Below the pieces are notes generated by a model. It worked only from the letters and a program-made list of their open reading frames with translations. It was not told the origin of the DNA and ran no database searches. Below, one piece after another: positions 56,635-63,748 of a stretch of 63,748 nucleotides of DNA. Position 1 is the first letter of the stretch; each line of letters begins with the position of its first letter. Origin of the DNA: a virus; the IMG/VR virus record IMGVR_UViG_3300042465_003545, positions 1 to 63,748 of that record; one strand, written 5' to 3'. The position numbers were made by a program, and so were the translations under genes.

Positions 56635-57267
56635 TTAGACTGCCTTCCACCTGTTTGGCGCGATGACGTTACCCTTGCGCCTTTCAGTTTCTTCGATGAG
56701 ACAGTATTCAAAAGTTCTTACTTTTTCTTCCCAGTCATTCTTACCAAAAGGATTGGTGGCGTCCGCAAGCCATGAGACAAATAGTTCACGAAGCGGGGCA
56801 AAGATGGCGGTCTTAGCGGTCTGACATCCCTCGGAGGAAGTGCTTGCTCCCTTTGCGTCGTGGATGTTAATTGCATGAACGCCCCAATGGTCGTAGGTTC
56901 CCCCGCCAATCTTGTCACGTTTCACCAATACTTGCGCGCACTGCCTGAACGCTGGTCTTCCTTTGTGTAGTCCTGCACCATATAGCCAAACGCCCGTAGC
57001 GAGGCTTGCACGCCCTTTGTTGGAGCCTGTGCCCGAACCAGCACGGTATCCTGTTGGATCGGTGTTGGCTTGGTAAGTTACTACACCATGCTGCGGTGAG
57101 TAAAGGCACCACGCGTCGTCCCATTGATTACGATCGTTCTGTCCTTCTACTCCCATGCTATCGAGATAGTAACCACGGATTGATAGCCAACAACACTTTG
57201 TCAGGTCGCAGCCGTTAGCTTTGAGAATAGATACAACTTCGTCGTGGGTAATGCGTGGGGTGGGCAT
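56635..57267 (-). CDS. LD-transpeptidase-like lytic protein (candidate endolysin)
   Basis: A 210-residue protein. Its key segment WGVHAINIHDAKGASTSSEG followed by CQTAKT has the His...Ser-x-Gly-Cys arrangement of YkuD/LD-transpeptidase-like active sites (H in INIHD, C in SEGCQT). It is encoded in the lysis cassette after holin-like genes, so a peptidoglycan-acting enzyme is the best guess. The start MPTPRITHDEVVSILKANGC suggests no signal peptide, consistent with holin-dependent release. It could also be a structural hydrolase. Confidence 0.62.
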   Translation of the reverse strand: MPTPRITHDEVVSILKANGCDLTKCCWLSIRGYYLDSMGVEGQNDRNQWDDAWCLYSPQHGVVTYQANTDPTGYRAGSGTGSNKGRASLATGVWLYGAGLHKGRPAFRQCAQVLVKRDKIGGGTYDHWGVHAINIHDAKGASTSSEGCQTAKTAIFAPLRELFVSWLADATNPFGKNDWEEKVRTFEYCLIEETERRKGNVIAPNRWKAV

Positions 57268-57269
57268 AA

Positions 57270-57398
57270 TTATTTTGCGTCAAGGATTGCGACTACGACT
57301 TCTGGATCGGCACCATAAGTGCGCGAACCGTCTGGGTTGACCGTTAATGTGCAGCTTGAGTAAGCAAGTGCTAAAATGATTGTAATTAGTAGTTTCAT
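57270..57398 (-). CDS. Tiny lipoprotein (possible o-spanin)
   Basis: A 42-residue product of ATG 57398, overlapping the previous stop as ATGA: MKLLITIILALAYSSCTLTV, then NPDGSRTYG and a hydrophobic end. Positions 2-16 form a lipoprotein signal peptide with Cys16. Very short phage lipoproteins with the TLTVNPDGSRTYG sequence belong to lysis cassettes and may act as outer-membrane spanin subunits. The gap of two bases to the endolysin-like gene supports an operon. It implies a Gram-negative host envelope. Confidence 0.65.
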   Translation of the reverse strand: MKLLITIILALAYSSCTLTVNPDGSRTYGADPEVVVAILDAK

Positions 57399-57835
57399 TT
57401 GTATATGATTTTCACGTTTGATTTCTTACCATAAAATTTCCAGCCGAAGGCACACACGCCAGCGTAAATGATTCGTGCGTCCCAAGGTGCGCGGGGCGCA
57501 ATTAAATCGCGTATCCAACAATCAATCTCTTTACGAGTGAACGGCGTGTTGCGACAACCACCTAGTTGATAACCAAGATCGTGCACTAAGCCGCCGATCA
57601 TGTTCGCGGGAGTATCGTTGTAGCACGTTAAGCCATCCCATTCGTAGCCTTCAAAGATAGTCAGTCTGCCGTCGCGGAAGGATGCGATATGGTATAGCCC
57701 ATCATTCGTCCAAACGTCAAACGGCTCGATTACGCGACCAATCAGATAGGTTTTGTCTGACGCAAGGCGATATGCCCAGTTGTCAGAGAGTCTGCCGTCG
57801 TCGGAGTAAACTAATTTATTAGTGCTGGTAATCAT
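57395..57835 (-). CDS. DUF1353-like phage protein of the lysis cassette
   Basis: A 146-residue protein from ATG 57835, inside the end of the small membrane gene (57819); the upstream in-frame ATG 57898 would add a hydrophobic 21 residues from another gene's coding region. The core FEGYEWDGLTCYNDTPANMI and GGLVHDLGYQ is the DUF1353 signature (Gly-Tyr-x-Trp-Asp-Gly, His-Asp-Leu). Those phage proteins lie near lysis genes and are uncharacterised. The conserved His/Asp pair suggests a metal site. Confidence 0.7.
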   Translation of the reverse strand: MITSTNKLVYSDDGRLSDNWAYRLASDKTYLIGRVIEPFDVWTNDGLYHIASFRDGRLTIFEGYEWDGLTCYNDTPANMIGGLVHDLGYQLGGCRNTPFTRKEIDCWIRDLIAPRAPWDARIIYAGVCAFGWKFYGKKSNVKIIYK

Positions 57836-57929
57836 CGTCGTCAAAAAAGTTTGAGCAAACCATACAAACCATGACAACAACAAAAATTGTAGTCGCAATA
57901 ATTTTTAAATATAAGTGTTGGTCGCTCAT
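57819..57929 (-). CDS. Small membrane protein of the lysis cassette
   Basis: A 36-residue protein starting at ATG 57929 (ATGA overlap with the previous stop). It reads MSDQHLYLKII, a hydrophobic helix ATTIFVVVMVCMVCSNFF, and a DDDDYQH tail. One transmembrane segment and a polar tail make it a possible holin/antiholin or i-spanin piece. It is supported by overlaps on both sides. Confidence 0.55.
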   Translation of the reverse strand: MSDQHLYLKIIATTIFVVVMVCMVCSNFFDDDDYQH

Positions 57930-58123
57930 TGTTCAATTCTGCTTGGTGTTTGGTCAATGTAGCTTCGGGCGGTAATCAAACCTGTCATCGCGACTGAAAG
58001 CATAAATGATGCAGTCTCGCGCCAATCGGAAAAATTAACTGTTGGCAATCCTGCGCTGGCACTTGTTCCCATCGCAATGAGGATGTATAAAGATAACCTT
58101 GCCATGGATTGTTTTTGATTCAT
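57926..58123 (-). CDS. Holin-like membrane protein
   Basis: A 65-residue protein with two hydrophobic segments: ARLSLYILIAMGTSASAG near the N-terminus and ASFMLSVAMTGLITA. It overlaps both neighbours by ATGA. Size, two helices and position beside another two-helix protein and the endolysin-like gene fit a holin or pinholin. Confidence 0.6.
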   Translation of the reverse strand: MNQKQSMARLSLYILIAMGTSASAGLPTVNFSDWRETASFMLSVAMTGLITARSYIDQTPSRIEQ

Positions 58124-58305
58124 TTCTTTTTCCGTAAAAGATTGCAGAGGGTGACAATGGAAACGCAGATCAGAAGTATTGTCGAAGATGTTTTCAAAGC
58201 CCAGTCTAGTTGTTCTTGGAACTGAGTAATGACACCCAATGACGATGCGGCAATGCCAATAAGCCCATTGACGATATTATATGTCGCACTATGTTCTTCA
58301 ATCAT
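58120..58305 (-). CDS. Holin-like membrane protein
   Basis: A 61-residue protein with two predicted helices, YNIVNGLIGIAASSLGVITQ and STILLICVSIVTLCNLL, and a KKK tail at the cytoplasmic side. This is the usual form of a class II holin. It is the first of a run of membrane genes leading to the endolysin candidate, all joined by ATGA overlaps. Confidence 0.65.
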   Translation of the reverse strand: MIEEHSATYNIVNGLIGIAASSLGVITQFQEQLDWALKTSSTILLICVSIVTLCNLLRKKK

Positions 58306-58310
58306 AATAC

Positions 58311-58691
58311 TTATTCTGGAAGAGATTCAGGCTCAGGTTCAGGTTCAGGTTCAGGCTCAGGCTCAGGCTCAGGCTTAGAAACTACTGGTGCGGTGTAACC
58401 AAATTGACCATCTACGAATCCGTAGCCAGTTGGCATTGCAACAATAACTCGAGTGGCAATATCAGTCTTTGCAAGTTGCGCATTTACTGCCGCGCCAAGT
58501 TCTGAGTTCGCCACGAATCGTTCGAGCGTAAGCGCGATGTTGGCGTTCATGCTGTCAACGATTGCTTGTGGTTCGCGATTCCAAAAAAGCGCATAACATT
58601 CGTTCATTGTCGATGCTAAATGATGCACTGCTTTGATTGCTCGTTGCGTCAATTCGCGATTGTATTCCGTTGGTGTGAGTTGTTCTAACAT
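58311..58691 (-). CDS. Small protein with Glu-Pro repeat tail
   Basis: A 126-residue protein starting at ATG 58691 (MLEQLTPTEYN), five bases after the fibre stop; an ATG at 58712 would overlap the fibre gene. The body is helical (RAIKAVHHLASTMNECYALF). The end is a stretch of about nine Glu-Pro pairs encoded by a 6-bp tandem repeat (58326-58375). EP tails occur in TonB and some phage lysis or virion proteins and act as rigid spacers. Function unknown. Confidence 0.6.
   Translation of the reverse strand: MLEQLTPTEYNRELTQRAIKAVHHLASTMNECYALFWNREPQAIVDSMNANIALTLERFVANSELGAAVNAQLAKTDIATRVIVAMPTGYGFVDGQFGYTAPVVSKPEPEPEPEPEPEPEPESLPE
58326..58375 (-). repeat. Hexanucleotide tandem repeat encoding Glu-Pro
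   Basis: About eight copies of GAGCCT/GAACCT (on the minus strand) in frame at the end of the preceding gene. Such simple repeats slip during replication, changing the length of the EP spacer by two residues per unit. Confidence 0.85.
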
Positions 58692-58695
58692 AAAA

Positions 58696-61338
58696 TTATA
58701 CCCATGTAGCAATTAGTGTTCTTTTCCAAGTGTTTGTTGCGGTGCAGACGTAAATGTATGAATCATCCCAACAAATGTCCCCAGCGTTACCCGCTGCCGC
58801 TGCGCTGGCTGGTGTCTTGGCTGTGCGAATACGTAAAATGTTGGAGTTGATATCAACGGCTGCGGTTGGCGTTGTTGTACCTAACCCTAAGTTCCCTCCT
58901 CCGAGTAGAGTCATAACTGCTGATCCGCCATTACGCCACTGGGTAGCAATTTCTGTGGATGCTAAAGCTGCTCTGCCAGTTGTTCCATTGTGCTTATACG
59001 CATCTAGCACAATGACTGGCGTGGTAGGCGCAGTAACTCCAGAATGAGCGAAGATTGACACTGCTCCTGAGTTGTCCGCTACAGAAGAAAATCCTATGAG
59101 TGACAGCCCAGCACCAGAACTACTACCTTGTGAAACTCTAGCAACTACTGACGTGGTCACGTTAGGAGAGAATCCTACACCTGTGAAGTTAGCAGTAGTA
59201 GCCCCACCCATATCTAAACCAGCGTTGTTAGCTGTGTTATGAATATGCAGTCTATTGTTAGGAGCTACGATACCTACGCCTACACCAGCTATACGTGCAG
59301 ATAGCAGTGAGGCATAAGCTGTTCCATTGTAATACTGATAGTTCCAACCAGTAAACTCTGTCGGCGTTGCGAGAGTGGTATAAGTGTTGTTAGAGTACTC
59401 AAATGCAGTAAACTGAACAAGCCCAGCATTGCCGAATGAGTTATCGTTCTGTCCTACCGTCTGATAAGTTTTAAGGTAACGGTTGGTCATCCTTGTTTTA
59501 GTCACAAGACCTGCATTTTTACCTGCGCTATTATCGGTTGTGTTCCATATAACGTAAATAGGCGCGTCACTAGCAGCAGCAGTCCCGAATAAGTTAAATT
59601 TCCCTTGGCTGCTATCCCCACGGGTTGTGCCCCCCATAGTGGTATACGCCGCAGAACTTGAAAAACCTTGATAGAGTGCTTGATTGCCGTTGAGAGTTTG
59701 ACTAACAAAAGTGCCAGTGTTGTTGAGTGTCACGTTCCCAGCACTTGATACGGTTAGGCTGGTATAGTTCGCGGCATCATAGCCGATTCGCATTTGTTCC
59801 GTCAGCGCGATTGTGTGAAGAGTCGCTGATGGAGTAGCTGTTCCGATCCCGACATTGCCACCATTAGGTTGTAGATTAACATAGCTCGTTGTCCGTGTGG
59901 CGCTTCCTGTGCCTTGCAAAGTCAGGTCATCGTTAGCTGCAATGCCGCCATTGATCTGCGCGATTGTCGGAGTTGTGATAGTTGGCGATGTCGCAAAAAC
60001 CAATGAGCCGCTGCCCGTTTCATCTGTGACCGCTGCGGCAAGGTTCGTGCTGCTTGGAGTGGCTAAAAAAGTTGCAACGCCCGTGCCGAGTCCCGTCATG
60101 TCCGATGGAGCAACTCGCCCTTCTTGGTCGTCCACAATAGCAATGGTGCCATTAACTCCAGCGACAGGCTGGAGAGTTTGGAGATCAATTGACAATGTTG
60201 GTTGATCGCTGCCATAGATAACCGTCCAACCAGTCAGCAACCAAGGTCTGTCACTATCACTTGTATTTGTCGCCTCATATAAAATGGTGTCACCATCGTT
60301 AAGGATAAGCGTCCACACTCCCGCGTACCAAGAAAGCTCCTGATTGCTGGAAAACCAAACTCTCTTGCCGTTGATTAGTGAGCCGTCATCAACCAATGGC
60401 TCAGTAAATGCTGGTGTCGTGCCTGTGACCGTGATGACCGATGTTAGAGGCAGCACGTCGAGTGCCGTTCTCATCGCACTAGCCGCCCCCGTGCCAAACG
60501 TGTAGGTTGTGGCGTTAAAAGTCGCCGCCGTTCCGAATGTCGCTGAGTCAATCGTTGGCGATGTCAGCGTTTTGTTGGTGAGGATTACTGTGCCTGAATC
60601 AGTGACAAATCCCCCGCTGCCGTTTGCCGCGATTCCGAGCGCGGTAATGACGTTAGTTCCCGCCGTGGTCGTGGCTAGGCTTGTCAACCCCAAAGCCGTG
60701 CGATGCGCTGCTGCCGACCCTGTGCCGTAGGTGAATGACGTGTTGTTAAGTGTAAAGGTAGTTCCTGCTGTGATCGTTAGGTTCTTTCCCCCACTCGTTC
60801 CAAATTGTAGGCAAATATCATCGTTCGTGCTCCTCAGCGTTCCTGTCGTGCTGTTAGCCTTAAAGCTATCGCTTATTACTGCCGCCAACGCGCTGACTGT
60901 CCGAATATGACCACCCGCGCCGTTGGTCTGAATCTTGCCATTTGCACCCTGCATGGAAATTTCAGCGTCTGCGCCAGATAGGACAATTTGATTACTTAGC
61001 CCAGTCAAGCTGATTGACCCATCGCTATCATTGATAGTCAGGGTGGCGATTGTTAAATTAGCCGTCCCATTGCTGGTCGTCGCGCTTGTGACGGAGTTAG
61101 GGCCAGCCGCGCCTGTTGCGCCCGTATCACCTCTAGGGATCGTAAAGTTAAACACTGCGGCACTCGATGTCCCTACGTTAACCACAGACGCGCTGGTTCC
61201 TGCGCTGCCCGTAGTAGTTGTACCCGCGGCTACCGTAGCGGCGGCACCAGCGGGACCTCGCGCCCCGCCAATAGTTAGTGGCGCAGTTATCGTAATAGCT
61301 GCGGGAATTGTTACGGGGGCTGTGATTGATATACTCAT
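58696..61338 (-). CDS. Long tail fibre
   Basis: An 880-residue protein. It has a short N-terminal anchoring region (SISITAPVTIPAAITITAPL), collagen-like G-x-y stretches (GGARGPAGAAA, GDTGATGAAGP), a long beta-helical Gly/Thr/Ser/Ala-rich shaft (about 90-560), and a C-terminal part with LNTGTFV-type and GLGTTTPTAAVDINSNILRI motifs ending WKRTLIATWV. This is the standard arrangement of trimeric phage adhesins. The start overlaps the upstream stop (ATGA). It is the main candidate for receptor binding. Confidence 0.82.
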   Translation of the reverse strand: MSISITAPVTIPAAITITAPLTIGGARGPAGAAATVAAGTTTTGSAGTSASVVNVGTSSAAVFNFTIPRGDTGATGAAGPNSVTSATTSNGTANLTIATLTINDSDGSISLTGLSNQIVLSGADAEISMQGANGKIQTNGAGGHIRTVSALAAVISDSFKANSTTGTLRSTNDDICLQFGTSGGKNLTITAGTTFTLNNTSFTYGTGSAAAHRTALGLTSLATTTAGTNVITALGIAANGSGGFVTDSGTVILTNKTLTSPTIDSATFGTAATFNATTYTFGTGAASAMRTALDVLPLTSVITVTGTTPAFTEPLVDDGSLINGKRVWFSSNQELSWYAGVWTLILNDGDTILYEATNTSDSDRPWLLTGWTVIYGSDQPTLSIDLQTLQPVAGVNGTIAIVDDQEGRVAPSDMTGLGTGVATFLATPSSTNLAAAVTDETGSGSLVFATSPTITTPTIAQINGGIAANDDLTLQGTGSATRTTSYVNLQPNGGNVGIGTATPSATLHTIALTEQMRIGYDAANYTSLTVSSAGNVTLNNTGTFVSQTLNGNQALYQGFSSSAAYTTMGGTTRGDSSQGKFNLFGTAAASDAPIYVIWNTTDNSAGKNAGLVTKTRMTNRYLKTYQTVGQNDNSFGNAGLVQFTAFEYSNNTYTTLATPTEFTGWNYQYYNGTAYASLLSARIAGVGVGIVAPNNRLHIHNTANNAGLDMGGATTANFTGVGFSPNVTTSVVARVSQGSSSGAGLSLIGFSSVADNSGAVSIFAHSGVTAPTTPVIVLDAYKHNGTTGRAALASTEIATQWRNGGSAVMTLLGGGNLGLGTTTPTAAVDINSNILRIRTAKTPASAAAAGNAGDICWDDSYIYVCTATNTWKRTLIATWV

Positions 61339-61706
61339 CGTGAGGTGTCTGCTAAAACTGTAAGGACTCCCTTATACAGAGTCAGTGGTTTATCATTCCC
61401 TGTTTCGTAAAACTCCATATCCCATTCCCATTCCCCTGCTTTTGGGAGAAAGTTTTGAATAGGTGGGACATTCGCGCTCCACGTCGTGCTATTGCTAATG
61501 ACCGCAGCAGCATTACGCCCAGTGGCGTTACCACTATCAATGCGGAATGTGACTCCAGTTGAGTGCACGAGGTGCATACGTATCCTAGTAAGAGTATTAG
61601 GTGGCTGTACCCCGTTAATTAAAACGGGACCAATCACCCCGATACCCTCCCATCGATCACCCCTTTTGTGATCTGGTATATCGATGTTTACGGTATAGTC
61701 AGGCAT
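61335..61706 (-). CDS. Fibre-associated beta-rich protein
   Basis: A 123-residue protein beginning MPDYTVNIDIPDHKRGDRWE and ending KPLTLYKGVLTVLADTSR, with a WEWDMEFYETG centre. Small beta-sandwich proteins of this kind just upstream of a fibre gene usually connect fibre to tail (compare DUF2793/BppU-like adaptors). Assignment inferred from position and ATGA coupling to the fibre gene. Confidence 0.62.
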   Translation of the reverse strand: MPDYTVNIDIPDHKRGDRWEGIGVIGPVLINGVQPPNTLTRIRMHLVHSTGVTFRIDSGNATGRNAAAVISNSTTWSANVPPIQNFLPKAGEWEWDMEFYETGNDKPLTLYKGVLTVLADTSR

Positions 61707-61741
61707 ATCTACGTAGGGTGTAACCGAAGCTACTGTAATTT

Positions 61742-61960
61742 TTACTGAAGATTTCGCTCGACAGCAGACATGAAGTCTTCAGGAGCTTCTTCTCCCATGT
61801 CTTCCTCTTCCATGTCTTCCTCTTCCATGTCGTCCCCTACAGGGATGCCCTCGAGGGCAACGAGCATGAGTTCTCCATCCATCATTTGCACAGTAGCGGA
61901 GATGTCAACGGGTTCGCCTTCAGGAATCTCAAGGCCAGCGGGTAGTGGAATAGTCATCAT
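61742..61960 (-). CDS. Very acidic small protein
   Basis: A 72-residue protein with a Glu/Asp/Met tail (GDDMEEEDMEEEDMGEEAPE) formed by small tandem repeats. Its start is MMTIPLPAGLEIPEGEPVDI; a TATAAT box lies three bases before the first ATG and six before the second (61957). It lies between fibre and head-associated genes. It could be a minor structural or chaperone-like protein. Confidence 0.6.
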   Translation of the reverse strand: MMTIPLPAGLEIPEGEPVDISATVQMMDGELMLVALEGIPVGDDMEEEDMEEEDMGEEAPEDFMSAVERNLQ

Positions 61961-62046
61961 AATATTATAAGAATAGTAGCGCAGAGCTACTATTTAATTT
62001 AATCTCAAGTTCGTCAAGAAAAATTACTCTAGTTGAGATTTTATTT

Positions 62047-62601
62047 CTACGAGTTAGTAAACTCTTCTCTCCTACGGTCCGCCTCTTTTCTCATCTTCTC
62101 GCGTAGTTCCTTAACTTTAAGTTTCATATCAGGATTCCGTGATACTCTCTCGCTTCCTGTTTCGACGAGCCGATCGGTCCTATACCTCATCTCGTTGTTA
62201 AGATCTTCCTTGGAGTTTTTAGCTGCCTCTTCTGACTCCATCAGATCTTTGATCATCTTTACGGTTCCGTAACCGTGGTTAGTAGGATCTATAAAAGCCT
62301 CAACCATCCGCTGGGGTGCTGGTTTATACTCGGCGTTTATTTCCGCAGACTTTAGCGCAGCTTCGCGAGCCTCAGGGCTAGCAGCAAGCACCGCCCCATC
62401 GAGCACCGCAGCGGCTACCCCTAGGTTACCATGACGTATCTTTATCGCCTTAGGAAGTCCTCTGATAATTTTCGCACCCCCGCTTATTCTGGGCGTACGA
62501 CCATTAAGCGCGAGGTTTCGTAGGTCAATATAACCTAGTGTAGCGTGACCCGCTGCGGATAACTTCTGCCCCGCCGACATATTATTTTGGGCAGCGGGCA
62601 T
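62047..62601 (-). CDS. Hypothetical virion-region protein
   Basis: A 184-residue protein. Its N-terminus is Ala/Gly/Asn-rich (MPAAQNNMSAGQKLSAAGHA), the middle Ala-rich helical, and the end highly charged (MKLKVKELREKMRKEADRRREE). It lies six bases downstream of the preceding virion gene. The long basic C-terminal helix suggests a nucleic-acid or coiled-coil contact in the virion. No family recognised. Confidence 0.6.
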   Translation of the reverse strand: MPAAQNNMSAGQKLSAAGHATLGYIDLRNLALNGRTPRISGGAKIIRGLPKAIKIRHGNLGVAAAVLDGAVLAASPEAREAALKSAEINAEYKPAPQRMVEAFIDPTNHGYGTVKMIKDLMESEEAAKNSKEDLNNEMRYRTDRLVETGSERVSRNPDMKLKVKELREKMRKEADRRREEFTNS

Positions 62602-62606
62602 ATAGT

Positions 62607-63386
62607 TTATTTTCTCTTAGACGCGTACCAAGCTAGGGCTGCCTTGTTGTCACTCTTATCAGCAAGATCAGCGCGGCTATTCATCATGGACTGAATCTCA
62701 GCCATGCGAGTGCGGTCTAACTTGCTTTTAGGATCGAACGCGGTTCCTGTAGCTGTCTTAAACAGCGCGTTGAAGTCACGAGATGGTGCGTTACTCGCAG
62801 CGGGGGATGCGGCGGGCGCCATACCATCACTCTTAACAATATCGGTGGGACTAATAGAGTCCACAATACTGCCCATGCCCATAGACGGGGGCTTCGCAGT
62901 GGCAGCCGTTGCAATATCACGCACGTTCACGTTGCTAAACAGACCCTGTGACGGGCTCGACGACGCTGTGGTGCTGGACGGTGTAGGCGCAGGGGTATCC
63001 TTGCGTTGATTCTGAACACGCTCAACAGTGCGTCGACCTGATTCAGACGCTTCACGAGCGGCTGCATCATTGTTATACTCATCCATAAACCCTGTTAATG
63101 CCTTCTTGCCAATATTGGCTTGTCGTGCTGCCTCATAGTTTGGGTTCGGCTTAGCCGCTTGCTCCAACGTGACGTCGAGAACTGCATCGGGGGCTCCAAA
63201 GAATCGTCCTCCAGCCCTATCCCCAATGATGTCATTAGCAGTTCCAGTCCCCTTCTTTGAAGTAGAGAATCTGCTGGAGCCGACTTGCTCTGTCACGCGG
63301 GGCGTCGGACGTGTGAGTAGCGCACGCTCGACTCCCTCCGCGAAAGTAGGCATATATTCAGAAAGAGTTTTCTTTTTAGCGGCCAT
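62607..63386 (-). CDS. Hypothetical virion-region protein, low complexity
   Basis: A 259-residue protein (MAAKKKTLSEYMPTFAEGVE...) rich in Ala, Ser, Thr, Pro and Asp with long disordered stretches (PAPTPSSTTASSSPSQGLF, MAPAASPAASNAPSRDFNAL). Charged flanks and a SRADLADKSDNKAALAWYAS tail are compatible with a flexible tail or head linker. It lies five bases downstream of the circularly continued gene at 63392. Function unknown. Confidence 0.6.
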   Translation of the reverse strand: MAAKKKTLSEYMPTFAEGVERALLTRPTPRVTEQVGSSRFSTSKKGTGTANDIIGDRAGGRFFGAPDAVLDVTLEQAAKPNPNYEAARQANIGKKALTGFMDEYNNDAAAREASESGRRTVERVQNQRKDTPAPTPSSTTASSSPSQGLFSNVNVRDIATAATAKPPSMGMGSIVDSISPTDIVKSDGMAPAASPAASNAPSRDFNALFKTATGTAFDPKSKLDRTRMAEIQSMMNSRADLADKSDNKAALAWYASKRK

Positions 63387-63391
63387 AAGGA

Positions 63392-63748
63392 TTACGTGTC
63401 GTTAGAGATGTGGTACCAGCGAGTCCCATCTGAAAGAAGAGTAGCTGCGTGGGTAGTCGCAAGCACAAGTGTGTTCGCGTTAGCCCCGCCTGTAAGGATC
63501 TGCTCAGATCCGTTACCGTCAACAGTGCACGCACCGCTGCCCGTATTTAACACGGATACCTGACGCAGGTTACCTGCAACAAGAGGGAGCGTAACAGTAG
63601 ACGTAGTTCCCGTAACAACTGATACACGTGTCGAAATAGTCGCACCTGTGGCAATAGTTGCTACGTCAGTGGATTGTAGACCAAGGATACCGTAAATAGG
63701 GAGTCCTCCGACTTTAGACGACCCGTTAGAATCGATGTCGTAGACTGG
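63392..63748 (-). CDS. Small beta-rich virion protein, C-terminal part (continues at 338..1)
   Basis: This is the end of the gene that starts at 338 on the circle. The stop TAA is at 63394-63392, and the C-terminus reads LLSDGTRWYHISNDT. The frame runs open from 63748, the far side of the 272-bp window overlap. Compared with the left copy, the right one encodes Thr instead of Ser at one position. The full protein has 140 residues. Confidence 0.7.
   Translation of the reverse strand, partial: PVYDIDSNGSSKVGGLPIYGILGLQSTDVATIATGATISTRVSVVTGTTSTVTLPLVAGNLRQVSVLNTGSGACTVDGNGSEQILTGGANANTLVLATTHAATLLSDGTRWYHISNDT

Noticed and set aside
57836-57898. N-terminal hydrophobic extension of the DUF1353-like protein
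   Set aside because: The extra 21 residues are read from DNA that encodes the 36-residue membrane protein in another frame; ATG 57835 gives the normal family start.
1-63748. tRNA genes, integrase, repressor and reverse transcriptase (DGR or retron)
   Set aside because: No convincing cloverleaf, tyrosine or serine recombinase, repressor or YxDD-type reverse transcriptase was seen on reading the frames; a covariance-model search was not possible.

Overview
The window is the complete or nearly complete genome of a tailed double-stranded DNA bacteriophage. Bases 1-272 recur at 63477-63748 with two mismatches, so the sequence closes into a circle of about 63,476 bp, which fits a circularly permuted or terminally redundant genome. 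The gene set is that of a podovirus-like phage: portal, scaffold, major capsid, both terminase subunits, internal virion proteins, a short-tail connector and fibres, but no tape-measure, sheath or baseplate set. I saw no integrase, repressor, RNA polymerase, tRNA or CRISPR array, so a strictly lytic phage using host RNA polymerase is the simplest reading. The host is uncertain. Promoters of the TTGACA / TATAAT class argue against Bacteroidota. Shine-Dalgarno sequences are almost absent, and a tail protein carries a choice-of-anchor-D/HYDIN-like domain that is common in Verrucomicrobiota and other PVC bacteria, so a PVC-group host is a guess.

Layout. (1) Minus strand, 7904 down through 1, around the circle to 52529: a late unit with two small upstream genes, small basic proteins, an endonuclease VII fusion, portal, scaffold, capsid, a small beta-rich protein, two structural proteins, fibres, a lysis cassette (holin-like proteins, small membrane protein, DUF1353-like protein, small lipoprotein, LD-transpeptidase-like protein) and tail proteins. 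(2) Plus strand 8781-20986: an accessory/early block of mostly unknown small genes separated by a family of GAGTTAGC-type hairpins. It also encodes an M20/M28-like metallopeptidase, two paralogous large proteins, a MoxR ATPase with a VWA metallopeptidase partner, and RNase HI. (3) Minus strand 36839-21032: internal virion proteins, including a 4,723-residue polyvalent protein, and upstream of them the large terminase. (4) Plus strand 39055-52565: small terminase, RuvC-like resolvase, small zinc proteins, SNF2-type helicase, PD-(D/E)XK nuclease, coiled-coil protein, family A DNA polymerase and primase-helicase.

The most striking object is in the DNA polymerase gene. A complete splicing intein interrupts motif B, and within the intein a full HNH homing endonuclease of the Y-G-x-R-G-I / L-D-R-I-D-N type is encoded in a different reading frame of the same strand, with its own Shine-Dalgarno sequence. 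The same DNA therefore specifies the splicing domain in one frame and the mobility enzyme in another.

Two further regulatory themes stand out. The two late minus-strand units are each headed by a copy of the same roughly 280-bp structured leader (7990-8275 and 36896-37171). Several late genes also have a sigma70-like promoter whose -10 box lies only 6-9 bases before the ATG, predicting leaderless mRNAs.
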